Shown piece after piece: positions 1-7,716 of a stretch of 53,131 bases of DNA. This DNA is from Actinomycetes bacterium (lineage in GTDB: Bacteria; Actinomycetota; Acidimicrobiia; Acidimicrobiales; RAAP-2), in contig JAKBTL010000060.1 in NCBI GenBank assembly GCA_021844425.1, forward strand, positions 1 through 53,131. Reading direction: 5' to 3'. Made by a program: the position numbers and the translations under genes. The notes under the pieces were generated by a model that searched no databases, was not told the DNA's origin, and saw only the letters and a program-made list of their open reading frames with translations. Position 1 is the stretch's first letter. Every line of letters starts with the position of its first letter.

Positions 1-1234
1 CCTCTTCGCGCGCCTCTGCAAGCTCGTCGGGGCGGGCGAGGGAGAACCGCTCGTCCAGCCAGTCGACACAGGTGGCAGAGAGACCCAGCCGTCGGGCCGT
101 CCTGGCGACGTCCATCGCCGTGTTGCCCGCGCCCAGCACGAGGACGTGGGCCCTGCGCCCGGTCTCCTCCGCGGCGTGGAGGCCCATTGCGCCGAGCCAC
201 GCCGGCACGCCGTCGTCGCTGTCGATCGCTACCTGGGCCGTCTTCAAGAACGTGGTCGCGTCGGTGACGCCTTCGAGGTCGGCACCTGGTATCGGGAGAC
301 GGACCGGGAGGCTCGCACCGGTTGCCACCACGACCGCATCGTGCTCGGCCAGCAGCTGTTCGAGCGCGCCAGCGTCGACCCCGACCCCGCAGTGCAGCGC
401 GACACCGGCCTCCTCGAGCTGGCGCCAAGGCCGGGAAGCCACAGCCTGCGGCAGGGTGAAGTCGGGGATGCCCCATCCGAGCAGCCCTGCGGGCACTGGG
501 TCCCGTTCGTAGACGGTGACCGCCGCGCCGGCTTCGACGAGTGCCCAGGCGGCGCCGATGCCCCCAGGGCCGGCGCCCACGACGGCCACTGACAGGTCGG
601 CGTCGTCACCGCGCTGGGGCGGCGGCACCGGGTGCTGCTCGGCCACGAAGCGCTCGAGCTGGCCGATGGCGACCGGCGCCTCGCCGGCGAGCGACCACGT
701 GCACGCGCCCTCGCACTGTGCGGACTGGTTGCACACGCGTGAGCAGATGTCGGGCAGGACCGAGGTCCGGCGGAGGACCGCATGGGCCTTCTCCAGGTCC
801 CGGTCTGCGATGGCCGCGATGAACCCGGGGATGTCGTTGTGCGCCGGGCAGCCCCGCACGCACGTCGGGTCCGGGCACGTGAGGCACCGCTGCGCCTCGG
901 TGAGCGCCTCGTCCCAGCTGCGCAGCCCTTGGCGCACCTCGCGCACGTCAGCGAGCAGCGGCTCGGGGTGCACCACCTCGGTGGTCACGCGGGTCCCCGC
1001 GAGCGCCGGACCGGTCACCACGATCGCGCTGAAGGGGCACGTGCGGACGCACTGGCGGCAGCCGACGCATCGTTCGTCGTCGGCGACCGCGACCCAGCGC
1101 CCGGGGTCCATGTCGAGCGCGCCGGCAGGGCAGCGGATGACGCACTCCTGGCACCCTGCGCAGCGGTCCACCAGGACGTGCACCTGGGGCCGGTCGGTGC
1201 CGGCGGTTCGGTTGTTGGTCATCGTGATGGCCAT
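1..1234 (-). CDS. NAD(P)H-dependent FAD oxidoreductase with two N-terminal [4Fe-4S] clusters (GltD/PreT-like), C-terminus cut by window edge
   Basis: About 411 codons are visible, open to the left edge. Residues 25-35 and 56-66 form two ferredoxin-type CxxCxxCxxxC(P) clusters (Cys25/28/31/35 and 56/59/62/66). They are followed by the cysteine-rich glutamate-synthase small-subunit fold (Cys117, 120, 125, 129, then 164, 168, 174, 178). An FAD-binding GAGPGG lies at 221-226 and an NADPH-binding GAGNTAMD at 368-375. The family moves electrons from NAD(P)H through FAD to iron-sulfur clusters; the extra ferredoxin domain suggests a dedicated acceptor. The start at 1234 is chosen because AGGAGGA lies 5 bases before that ATG; an in-frame ATG at 1222 is the alternative. 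It lies 28 bases downstream of the polyferredoxin gene on the same strand, so the two probably form one operon. The final acceptor is unknown, and a GltD role without a GltB in view is unlikely. Confidence 0.85.
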   Translation of the reverse strand, partial: MAITMTNNRTAGTDRPQVHVLVDRCAGCQECVIRCPAGALDMDPGRWVAVADDERCVGCRQCVRTCPFSAIVVTGPALAGTRVTTEVVHPEPLLADVREVRQGLRSWDEALTEAQRCLTCPDPTCVRGCPAHNDIPGFIAAIADRDLEKAHAVLRRTSVLPDICSRVCNQSAQCEGACTWSLAGEAPVAIGQLERFVAEQHPVPPPQRGDDADLSVAVVGAGPGGIGAAWALVEAGAAVTVYERDPVPAGLLGWGIPDFTLPQAVASRPWRQLEEAGVALHCGVGVDAGALEQLLAEHDAVVVATGASLPVRLPIPGADLEGVTDATTFLKTAQVAIDSDDGVPAWLGAMGLHAAEETGRRAHVLVLGAGNTAMDVARTARRLGLSATCVDWLDERFSLARPDELAEAREE

Positions 1235-1262
1235 CGAGCTCCTCCTGGTGGTCCGGCGACCG

Positions 1263-2819
1263 TCAGCTCGCCGCGTGCATGAGGACGTACAGCACGCTCG
1301 CCGCCGCCCCGCATGCGAGGACGACGCTGAGCGTCGTCAGCCGGACGCCGAGAGCGCTCCGGCTGACCGGCACCAGCTCCCGGCCGGCGATCCGCCACGT
1401 CGCCCACGCCGCCGCCGCGGTGCCGGCGATGATCACGGCGACCTGCACCACCACGATCCAGCCGTTGGTGAGGATGTGGAAGCCGTAGATCGACGACGTG
1501 GTCGACATGTAGCCGGCGATGTGCGCGACGGCGGGCACCACCCGAGCCGAGTGCTTGAAGAACTTCGGCAGCTGCCGGGCGAAGTAGTCGGCGCCCACCA
1601 CCGGGATGAGCCCGTAGGTCATGGGGACGAAGAACGCCCGGAACCGCGAGGTCCGGTCCACGAAGCTGTCGTGGTAGGTCTCGGGCACGTCCCGGCGACC
1701 GAGTCCCCGGGAGACAAGCCAGGCGATCCCGGCCAGGAGTAGGCCGACGACCGCGATGAGGCCGAGGTAGTCGACCGGGTTCGGGTAGTGGGGGATGCCC
1801 ATGTAGCGGTTCAGCCAGCCGTCTAGCGAGGCGTAGAGGCTGGTCGCATTGAACTGCTGGAAGACGACGAGGCCCCAGAGCGCCGCGATGCCCCAGGCCA
1901 CGTCGGCCCGGCGCCGGCGCGGCGCCACCACCGAGGTGAGAGGGCGCTGGAGGAACAGTCCCACGTTGCCCTCGGGGCAGGACTTGTAGCACTCCGAGCA
2001 CAGCCCGCACGACAAGTTGGAGTCTGCGCTGCCCGGCCACGTGTACCACGGGCACCCGTAGCCGTTCTCGCCGCCGCGCATGCAGTCCTTCGTCCGGCAC
2101 GAGAGGCAGACTTCGCGGTCCTTGGTCCGAAAGCCCGCCACCGAGCCCATCGACCCGACGGTGCCGATCAAGGTGGAGAGCGGGCAGACGTAGCGGCAGA
2201 AGGTCCTCCGCTCGAAGACCAAGAAGAAGATCAGCGCCGACGACACGATGCCGACGACCATCCACGAGGTGTCCGCGGGGTTGCCCGGCCCGGCGATGTT
2301 GAAGAACTCCTCGATCCAGGTGAGGACGATGAAGCTCACCACGGGGATCAAGAAGCCCAGACGGGCGAGCGGCTCGGGGAACTTGCGCCCGAGGCCGAGC
2401 GCCTTCTGCGTGCGACGCCAGAAGGTGCGTCGCTGGATCCACTCGGCGAAGCCGCCGAAGGGGCACATGGCGCACCACGCTCGCCCCACCACCACCATCA
2501 TCACGAAGACGAGGCAGAACCAGATGTACCAGGTGATCGCAGCGCCGAAGTTGAGACCGGGGATGGCCGTTCCCGCGATGCCGACGAAGATGACCGTCCA
2601 GAAGATGACCTGGTTGGGCACGATGAGGAGGAACTGGAACTTGCGGTTGCGCACGAAGCGCGCGACGCGCGGGTTGCGCGTCAGCTCCAGACCCGGCTCC
2701 GGGTCGGTCGGCGAGAACCGCTCGGCGAGCCCTTCTCGCCGCGTCGTCCCCAGCCGCACGGCCGTCGACACCGGGTCGGCAGGGGCGTCGCTCTCGCGGT
2801 CCTCCAGGTAGACGGCCAT
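1263..2819 (-). CDS. Membrane polyferredoxin, NapH/CcoG/NosR-like 4Fe-4S protein
   Basis: 518 aa. Hydrophobic segments lie near residues 63-83, 95-113, 155-170, 185-203, 308-322, 350-370, 396-412 and 455-475. Cysteine motifs sit between them: WCAMCPFGG (Cys116/119), CRYVCP (Cys208/212), an irregular group Cys238/241/246/256, and CGLCSECYKSC (Cys271/274/277/281). The CxxxCP pairs at the membrane face and the paired 4Fe-4S clusters are typical of NapH, CcoG and the C-terminal half of NosR, which carry electrons between quinones or cytosolic donors and a redox partner. An AAGGAGG Shine-Dalgarno lies before the start. The adjacent FAD/FeS oxidoreductase is the obvious cytosolic electron donor or acceptor. 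The exact pathway (nitrogen oxide, sulfur or other) cannot be told from the sequence. Lengths of over 500 aa exceed plain NapH (about 270-290 aa). Confidence 0.85.
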   Translation of the reverse strand: MAVYLEDRESDAPADPVSTAVRLGTTRREGLAERFSPTDPEPGLELTRNPRVARFVRNRKFQFLLIVPNQVIFWTVIFVGIAGTAIPGLNFGAAITWYIWFCLVFVMMVVVGRAWCAMCPFGGFAEWIQRRTFWRRTQKALGLGRKFPEPLARLGFLIPVVSFIVLTWIEEFFNIAGPGNPADTSWMVVGIVSSALIFFLVFERRTFCRYVCPLSTLIGTVGSMGSVAGFRTKDREVCLSCRTKDCMRGGENGYGCPWYTWPGSADSNLSCGLCSECYKSCPEGNVGLFLQRPLTSVVAPRRRRADVAWGIAALWGLVVFQQFNATSLYASLDGWLNRYMGIPHYPNPVDYLGLIAVVGLLLAGIAWLVSRGLGRRDVPETYHDSFVDRTSRFRAFFVPMTYGLIPVVGADYFARQLPKFFKHSARVVPAVAHIAGYMSTTSSIYGFHILTNGWIVVVQVAVIIAGTAAAAWATWRIAGRELVPVSRSALGVRLTTLSVVLACGAAASVLYVLMHAAS

Positions 2820-2914
2820 CGACCCCTCCTTGCCTCCGTGGTCTGTAGTGGCGCTCGAGGCTCCGAACAGCCCCTCTGCAGACGTTGGGTACGTATAGTG
2901 AAATACTGAACTTT

Positions 2915-2943
2915 ACCTTAGTTACCCCTCGACACTACGTCAA
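2915..2943 (-). promoter_or_regulatory. Sigma-70-type promoter for the polyferredoxin operon
   Basis: On the minus strand TTGACG (2943-2938) and TAAGGT (2920-2915) are separated by exactly 17 bases. They point into the polyferredoxin gene with a leader of roughly 90 bases. The surrounding 2890-2965 stretch is strikingly AT-rich for this genome and lies between the operon and the divergent Rrf2 gene, so it is the natural place for an Rrf2 operator. No clean palindrome was resolved. Confidence 0.5.
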
Positions 2944-2952
2944 GTGGAAGAG

Positions 2953-2968
2953 TAGACTTTTTTTCGTG
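2953..2968 (+). promoter_or_regulatory. -10 element TAGACT 7 bases before the Rrf2 GTG (leaderless start)
   Basis: TAGACT at 2953-2958, then seven bases, then GTG at 2966. This TANNNT spacing places the transcription start on the start codon. No Shine-Dalgarno is seen. The same arrangement recurs before several other genes in the window. Confidence 0.5.
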
Positions 2969-3598
2969 GACCTCGCACTGTCGAGCCGGGGCAGGTACGC
3001 CCTCCGGGCAGCGGTGTTCCTCGCGGCGGAATACCGCTCGGGGACGCTTCGCACCCAGCAGCAGGTCTCCGACGCGATGGGGGTGCCCCGCAGGCTCGTG
3101 CCTCAGGTCCTGAGCGACCTCGTCCGGTCGGGGCTCGTCGTCTCCGCGCACGGCGCGCACGGCGGCTATCGGCTCGCGCGCCCCCCCGGGCAGGTGCGTC
3201 TCCTCGACGTCGTCGAGGCGGGGGAAGGGCTCTTGGAGAGCGCCTGCGGCGTCCGGAGCGGCAGCTCCGCCGAACGAGCTGCCTCTCGCGTGCAGGTGCT
3301 GCTGACAGAGGCAGGGACACGGTTCCGCCGCGTGCTCTCGGTCACGACCCTCGAGCATCTCGTCGTTCCCCGGGACGGGGCCACCCCGCACCCCGGCTCG
3401 CTCCCCTGCGGCGTGCTAACGATCTCCCGAGCCCAAGGAGCGACCGTGCGCGTGGGGAGCGGCCTCGCTGTCCATGAGCAGGTCGGCGAGGAACCGGTCG
3501 AGCGACGCTTCGACCGGATCGGGACGTCGGCGAGACCGCAGCGTCGCGACGGCGGCGGCGGAGAAGATGACGCCGTAGAGGAGGAGCGCGACCAGTGA
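2966..3598 (+). CDS. Rrf2-family transcriptional regulator
   Basis: 210 aa from GTG 2966. Residues 3-85 are the Rrf2 winged helix: LSSRGRYALRA at the start, the recognition-helix region VPRRLVPQVLSDL, then the wing GAHGGYRLAR. Family members (IscR, NsrR, RsrR) sense Fe-S status, NO or redox through three cysteines after residue about 90. Here only Cys94 lies in that region, with Cys148 far downstream, so a standard three-cysteine cluster is missing. The family usually ends near residue 150; the last 60 or so residues are low-complexity and lie antisense to a candidate membrane protein gene (3416-3685). Divergent from the Fe-S polyferredoxin operon, which is its probable target. A TTG at 2885 is an alternative start but adds 27 atypical residues. 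Its stop overlaps the next start (GTGA at 3595). Confidence 0.8.
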   Translation: MDLALSSRGRYALRAAVFLAAEYRSGTLRTQQQVSDAMGVPRRLVPQVLSDLVRSGLVVSAHGAHGGYRLARPPGQVRLLDVVEAGEGLLESACGVRSGSSAERAASRVQVLLTEAGTRFRRVLSVTTLEHLVVPRDGATPHPGSLPCGVLTISRAQGATVRVGSGLAVHEQVGEEPVERRFDRIGTSARPQRRDGGGGEDDAVEEERDQ

Positions 3599-3685
3599 GC
3601 CCGCTACCACCGCCGCGCACAGAAGCAGCACCGTTCCCACGCTCTCATCGTGAGGCCGCCGAGGCGCGCCGAGAACCGGGGACAC
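3416..3685 (-). CDS. Possible small membrane protein, antisense to the Rrf2 tail and response-regulator N-terminus
   Basis: 89 aa from a GTG at 3685, or about 74 aa from an internal GTG near residue 16. It has one strong transmembrane stretch (about residues 18-47, starting TVLLLCAAVVAGS) followed by a basic cluster RSRRRP and an amphipathic tail, a sensible layout for a small single-span protein. Its third codon positions look at least as GC-rich as those of the overlapping plus-strand reading. No good Shine-Dalgarno is present. It is mutually antisense with the unconserved C-terminal tail of the Rrf2 gene and the unconserved first 63 residues of the response regulator. One of these readings may be spurious. 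Confidence 0.35.
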   Translation of the reverse strand: MSPVLGAPRRPHDESVGTVLLLCAAVVAGSLVALLLYGVIFSAAAVATLRSRRRPDPVEASLDRFLADLLMDSEAAPHAHGRSLGSGDR

Positions 3686-4440
3686 CCCTCCGTGATGCTG
3701 CGGTTCGCATCGACGGAGTCCGTGAACCTACGGAGCCGGCTCGTGTCCGTGTAGGGGCGACCGGGTGCAGCCCGGTCCGGATCGTGATCGTCGAAGATCA
3801 CGCGCTCGTACGCGAGGGCACCGCGCAGCTGCTGGAAGCCACCGCGGATCTGCAGGTGGTGGGCCAGTGCGGGACCGCAGAGGAGGGCGCCGAGCTCGTC
3901 GAGCGGCTCGCTCCCGACGTGGCCCTCGTCGACGTGAACCTGCCGGGTGCCAGCGGGCTGGAGCTCGCGAGCGACATCGCCCGGCGCCGGCCGTCGACCC
4001 GCGTGCTCGTGGTGAGCGCGTACGACGACCATGCCTACGTCGCGGAGGCGCTCGAGATCGGCGTCGGGGGCTACCTGCTGAAGACCGCGTCCGGGCGGGA
4101 GCTCGTCGAAGCGGTCCGGCTCGTCGCGGCGGGGGTGTTCGTCCTCGACGGCGCGGTGTCGTCGAGGCTCGGGCGCATGCGGCGCGGGACGGCACCCGGG
4201 CACTTCGACCCGCGCGCGCTCACGCGGAGGGAGGCCGAGGTGCTCTCGCTCGTCACCCAGGGACGGTCCAACAAGCAGATCGCCGCCGAGCTCTCACTCG
4301 GTTTGCGTACGGTCGAGTCCCACGTCTCGAGCCTGCTCGCGAAGCTCGGCGCCACCTCGCGCACCGAGGCGGTCGCCCACGCACTGCGCGGGGCCGCAGA
4401 CCCACGAGGGCGGATCGATGGCGAGATCCTGGGCCCCTGA
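3595..4440 (+). CDS. NarL/FixJ-type response regulator (receiver + LuxR HTH)
   Basis: 281 aa. Residues 62-180 form the receiver: VIVEDH (acidic pair), VALVDVNLPG (phospho-acceptor Asp) and the LLKTAS lysine loop. Residues 205-265 are the LuxR HTH (LTRREAEVLSLVTQGRSNKQIA ... RTVESHVSSLLAKLG, shown in parts). It is activated by the histidine kinase gene that follows and overlaps it by 23 bases. The GTG at 3595 has a GGAGGAG Shine-Dalgarno and a GTGA overlap with the Rrf2 stop, but it gives a 63-residue N-terminal extension without homology. The alternative GTG at 3784 begins inside the first beta strand. The linkage to Rrf2 and the Fe-S operon suggests a redox- or nitrogen-oxide-responsive switch, which is inference. 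Confidence 0.85.
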   Translation: MSPLPPPRTEAAPFPRSHREAAEARREPGTPLRDAAVRIDGVREPTEPARVRVGATGCSPVRIVIVEDHALVREGTAQLLEATADLQVVGQCGTAEEGAELVERLAPDVALVDVNLPGASGLELASDIARRRPSTRVLVVSAYDDHAYVAEALEIGVGGYLLKTASGRELVEAVRLVAAGVFVLDGAVSSRLGRMRRGTAPGHFDPRALTRREAEVLSLVTQGRSNKQIAAELSLGLRTVESHVSSLLAKLGATSRTEAVAHALRGAADPRGRIDGEILGP

Positions 4441-5881
4441 GACGGCCCAGAGGGACCAAGAAGAAGGCTCGGGCAACCTCGCCGACGTCGTCCGCCGAGC
4501 CCTTCGGCCGCCGCTGCGCGACCGGCGGTTCTGGACGGTCCAAGTGGTGGTGGTGTTCCTCGCCGGGCTCCACCTGCTGGTCGATGTGCACTCCCCGGGA
4601 GATACGGGGGCGTTCCCCGGAGGCATCCCCGTTGCCCTGCTCATCGTGCCGGTCGGCTACGCAGCGCTCCGCTACGGCCTGACCGGATCGGCGGCAACCG
4701 CGGCCTGGGCGAGCCTCCTGTGGCTCCCGGACCTCCTGCTCCCCGTCGACCAAGGCCACGCTCCCTCAGACCTGGTCAACCTCGCGCTCGTCGACGGCGT
4801 GGCACTCTTCTTCGGCCAGCGGATCGAAGCCGAGCGCCGGGCGCACGCTCGCGTCGAACGCGCAACCCTCGGCCGCTTGGCAGCCGAGGCGGGGTATCGC
4901 CAGCTGTTCGAGGCGAACCGGGCGCCGATCCTCGTGCTCGACGCAGGGGGCGTCGTGAGCGCCGCCAACCCGGCAGGAGCGGCGCTCTTCGGTAGCCGCG
5001 CGATCGGGACGCCGGCCACCGAGCTCGTCGACGCGGGCCCGCTCGCCGCGCTGCACGGTCAGGTCTTCACGCTGGACGACGGCCACGACTACCGGGTCGC
5101 CGTCGCAGAGCTACCCGAGGGCGGCGACGCTGCGGAGCAGCTCGTCTTCGAGGACGTGACGAAGGAGCGCAGCGAGACCCGGCGGGCCGCGCGGCAGCGC
5201 GCGCTCATGGTCGCCGCCGAAGAGGAGCAACGCCGACGCCTCGCCCGCGAGCTGCACGACGAGCCGCTGCAGCTCCTCTTGCACCTTGCGAGACGGTTCG
5301 AGACCCTGGGAGAGTCGACCGGCGTCCCCCCGGCGGTGGCGTCGAGCCTCGAGGATGCCCGGGTGCGTGCGCTCGAGGCCGCGACCAGGCTGCGGAACCT
5401 TGCTCGGGACCTGCGGCCGCCGGCGCTCGACCAGCTCGGCCTCGTCCCCGCCCTGTCCAGCTTCCTCGCCGAAGCCGAGGACGACAGCGGGCTCCTCGTC
5501 GACCTCGAGGTGTCCGGAGAGACGCACCGCCTCCACCCCGACGTGGAGCTGGGTGCTTTCCGCATCGTCCAAGAGGCGGTTCGCAACGCCATCCGTCACG
5601 CCGGTGCACGAGAGGTGCACGTCGGGCTGGCGTTCGACCCCGGCATCGTCCGACTGAGCGTCATGGACGACGGCGTGGGCTTCGTCGTCGACGACGCGGA
5701 TGGCTCGGCCCAGCGTTCGGGCCTCGACGGCTCGGCAGAGCACCTGGGCCTCGTCGGCATGGCCGAGCGCGCCAGCCTGCTCGGCGGCCAGCTCGACGTG
5801 CACAGCGTTCCCGGGCGCGGCACCGACGTGCTCGCCCGGCTTCCGGGCGAGCCTGGGAGCAGCCCGGCTCGCGAGGCGTGA
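4418..5881 (+). CDS. NarX/DegS-type sensor histidine kinase (HisKA_3) with PAS domain
   Basis: 487 aa. Hydrophobic segments near residues 40-57, 69-84, 90-110 and 118-132 form a membrane domain. A PAS-like domain follows at about 158-250, with RQLFEANRAPILVLD typical of its first helix and strand. The HisKA_3 dimerisation helix carries the phospho-accepting His280 in RRRLARELHDEPLQ. The HATPase has N390 (EAVRNAIRH), the DDGVGF box at 417-422 and a G2 loop HLGLVGM at 442-448. The H-D-E motif and domain order fit kinases partnered with NarL-type regulators, exactly the gene upstream. What the membrane or PAS part senses is not visible; there is no heme-binding or cysteine motif. Confidence 0.9.
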   Translation: MARSWAPETAQRDQEEGSGNLADVVRRALRPPLRDRRFWTVQVVVVFLAGLHLLVDVHSPGDTGAFPGGIPVALLIVPVGYAALRYGLTGSAATAAWASLLWLPDLLLPVDQGHAPSDLVNLALVDGVALFFGQRIEAERRAHARVERATLGRLAAEAGYRQLFEANRAPILVLDAGGVVSAANPAGAALFGSRAIGTPATELVDAGPLAALHGQVFTLDDGHDYRVAVAELPEGGDAAEQLVFEDVTKERSETRRAARQRALMVAAEEEQRRRLARELHDEPLQLLLHLARRFETLGESTGVPPAVASSLEDARVRALEAATRLRNLARDLRPPALDQLGLVPALSSFLAEAEDDSGLLVDLEVSGETHRLHPDVELGAFRIVQEAVRNAIRHAGAREVHVGLAFDPGIVRLSVMDDGVGFVVDDADGSAQRSGLDGSAEHLGLVGMAERASLLGGQLDVHSVPGRGTDVLARLPGEPGSSPAREA

Positions 5882-5900
5882 CACTGGCGCGGCACGCCCC

Positions 5901-5921
5901 ACGCCGAGCCTCGGCGTCTTC
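5901..5921 (+). terminator. Short hairpin between convergent genes
   Basis: ACGCCGA (5901-5907), loop GCC, TCGGCGT (5911-5917), then CTTC. It lies between the convergent kinase and glycosyltransferase genes. A 7-bp perfect stem without a real T-tract makes it a weak candidate. Confidence 0.3.
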
Positions 5922-5969
5922 GACCCGTGCGCCGCGAGTCGCGTCGGGCTGGGTGGCGCCATGAGGGCG

Positions 5970-7175
5970 TCACCACGTCGTCCAAGCTGAAGGCCTACCT
6001 GGAGGTCGTCCGGCCAGTGGACGGCGTCCCGCAGAGGTCGGAGCGTGCGCAGAGACGAGGGTCGGATCGTCCGGACGAGCCCTGCGGGACAGCTCGCGAC
6101 CCTCGACCAGCGCCCGGTAGCAGGCTTCGTACCCCGCGACCATGCGGGCGTTGTCGAAGAGCTCCGCGCGGGACCGGCAGCGTCGGCGTTCGAGGGACTC
6201 GACGGCTTCGACCGCTCGGACGAGCCCGTCCAGAGAGTCGACGACGAACCCCGTCTCTCCGTGGGTGACGATCTCGGGCACGCTCCCTCGCCGAAGCGCC
6301 ACGACGGGCGTGCCGCACGCCATCGCCTCCACCATGACGAGGCCGAACGGCTCCTCCCAGCAGACCGGGAAGAGGAGCGCTTCGGCCGCACCCAGAAGCT
6401 CGCGCTTCGTGGCGGCGTCAGCCTCGCCTACGTACTCGATCCCTCGACCGAGCCTCGGAGCGACGGCTTCGAGGAAGTAGGCCTTCTCGGCGGCCTCGTT
6501 GACCTTTCCGGCCAAGACGAGCCGCCGACCGGTGGCTTGTGCGACGTCGATGGCGAGGTGGGCACCCTTGTCCGGAGTGAAGCGGCCGAGGAAGAGGAGG
6601 TAGCCGCCGTCACCTTTTCCTACGGGGAACGAGGCCACGTCGATCCCGTTGTGCACGGTGGTGAGCCAGTTGACCTCGGGACGGAGCCGGCGCTGGGCCC
6701 ACGAGATGGCGACGACGTCCACCGTGGGCCCGAGGGCGACGAGGTAGTCACCCGGCTCGCCGAGAACCGGTCCGTGCGCGGTCACGACCGTGGGGGCCGC
6801 CCTCCCTCTGGCGAGCAACGGCCCGGCGAGCGTGTGGTCGTGGATGACGTCGAGCTCGTCTCGCTCGAAGAGCGCAGCCGCCGCCGCGGCGTGGAGCACC
6901 TCGGGCAGAGGCTCGCCGAGGCGCGACGACGGAGGTTCGGGAAAGACGGCGTGGAACCGCTGCGCCGCGGTCTTGTCCTCACCCGCCCCGACCAAGGTCA
7001 CCTGGTGGCCGCGCGCCACGAGGCCGTCGACGAGACCGGCCACCATCGCCTCGATGCCTCCGTAGCCAGACGGGGGTAGCGCGAACCAGGGCGGGGCGAG
7101 CATGCCAATGCGTAGAGGCCGGTCGGTTGGCGAAGGCAGGTGCCTGTGGACGTTGTGCGCTGACTGCTGCGCCAT
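5970..7175 (-). CDS. GT4-family glycosyltransferase
   Basis: 401 aa. The N-terminal Rossmann domain starts RIGMLAPPWFALPPSGYGG (about residues 22-40), the usual glycine-rich acceptor/donor loop. Central motifs are NGIDVASFP and LFLGRFTPDKG. The C-terminal nucleotide-sugar site contains EEPFGLVMVEAMACGTPV, the EX7E signature of retaining GT4 enzymes. The ATG at 7175 has AGGAGGAG 5 bases upstream. The upstream MerR gene on the same strand ends 11 bases away, so the two are one operon, divergent from a glycogen-debranching-type gene; a role in alpha-glucan or glucosyl-glycerate metabolism is therefore likely. Donor and acceptor sugars are not determined by sequence. The last 40 residues are Arg/Pro-rich and unconserved. 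Confidence 0.9.
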   Translation of the reverse strand: MAQQSAHNVHRHLPSPTDRPLRIGMLAPPWFALPPSGYGGIEAMVAGLVDGLVARGHQVTLVGAGEDKTAAQRFHAVFPEPPSSRLGEPLPEVLHAAAAAALFERDELDVIHDHTLAGPLLARGRAAPTVVTAHGPVLGEPGDYLVALGPTVDVVAISWAQRRLRPEVNWLTTVHNGIDVASFPVGKGDGGYLLFLGRFTPDKGAHLAIDVAQATGRRLVLAGKVNEAAEKAYFLEAVAPRLGRGIEYVGEADAATKRELLGAAEALLFPVCWEEPFGLVMVEAMACGTPVVALRRGSVPEIVTHGETGFVVDSLDGLVRAVEAVESLERRRCRSRAELFDNARMVAGYEACYRALVEGRELSRRARPDDPTLVSAHAPTSAGRRPLAGRPPGRPSAWTTW

Positions 7176-7186
7176 CTCGCTCCTCC

Positions 7187-7660
7187 TCAGATCTCCTCTC
7201 TGCTCCCTCGCTGGCGCACCTCCCCTTCGCACGGGGTCTCGAGCTCGCGTGCCGGCTGGCGTGCGCCGTTCCCAGGTCGGGCCCCAGGCCTTCGAGCCGC
7301 GCGCAGCGCGTCTTCCAGCTCGGCCACCCGCTTCTCCAGCTCGAAGACGTAGCGGACGCCGGCCACGCTCACCCCGTCGTGCATGAGCGCCCGGGCGGCG
7401 AGGAGGCGCCGGATGTCGGCCCGGCTGTAGCGGCGATGGTCGCCTCCGCTCCGTGGGGGGGTGACCACCCCCATCGAGTCGAGGCGGCGCAGGAACCAGG
7501 GCCGCAATCCGACGAGCTGGGCGACCTGCCCTACGCTGAAGAGAGGGGCCGCGTCGTCGTCGAGCGTCGCGTCGTCGAGGGCACCAGGGTGCTCGGGGTG
7601 ACGCGCGACAGCCGTGTCAGCTTCTCGCTTCCCTCGATGTCTCTCCGGCACCGCGTGCAC
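7187..7660 (-). CDS. MerR-family regulator
   Basis: 157 aa. Residues 40-105 are a MerR winged helix: LFSVGQVAQLVGLRPWFLRR, then a wing with the typical GGDHRRYSRADIRRLL. A coiled dimerisation helix follows (VFELEKRVAELEDALRAA). The C-terminal tail has no metal-binding cysteine cluster; it has one Cys in a basic tail, so an effector cannot be assigned. HspR-like proteins share the short coiled tail. GTG 7660 has GGAGG six bases upstream. The 56-base gap to the divergent glucosidase holds two inverted repeats that are candidate operators, so it probably controls both its own operon and the neighbour. Confidence 0.85.
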   Translation of the reverse strand: MHAVPERHRGKREADTAVARHPEHPGALDDATLDDDAAPLFSVGQVAQLVGLRPWFLRRLDSMGVVTPPRSGGDHRRYSRADIRRLLAARALMHDGVSVAGVRYVFELEKRVAELEDALRAARRPGARPGNGARQPARELETPCEGEVRQRGSREEI

Positions 7661-7681
7661 AGCCGTCCTCCGCTGGGGTCC

Positions 7682-7715
7682 GAAGTTCAGACTTCTATGA
7701 TAGCTATTCTGTCAT
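7682..7715. promoter_or_regulatory. Two adjacent inverted repeats in the MerR/glucosidase divergent promoter
   Basis: GAAGTTCAGACTTC at 7682-7695 and ATGATAGctattCTGTCAT at 7697-7715 (one mismatch). The second contains TATTCT (7705-7710) six bases before the GTG at 7717, so it overlaps the -10 region of a leaderless transcript of the glucosidase gene. This is the expected place for a MerR dimer to bind. Confidence 0.5.
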
Positions 7716-7716
7716 C

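Noticed and set aside
2885-2965. Earlier TTG start for the Rrf2 gene
   Set aside because: It adds 27 residues with AT-rich codons over the promoter region; Rrf2 proteins start a few residues before LSSRGRYAL, which fits GTG 2966.
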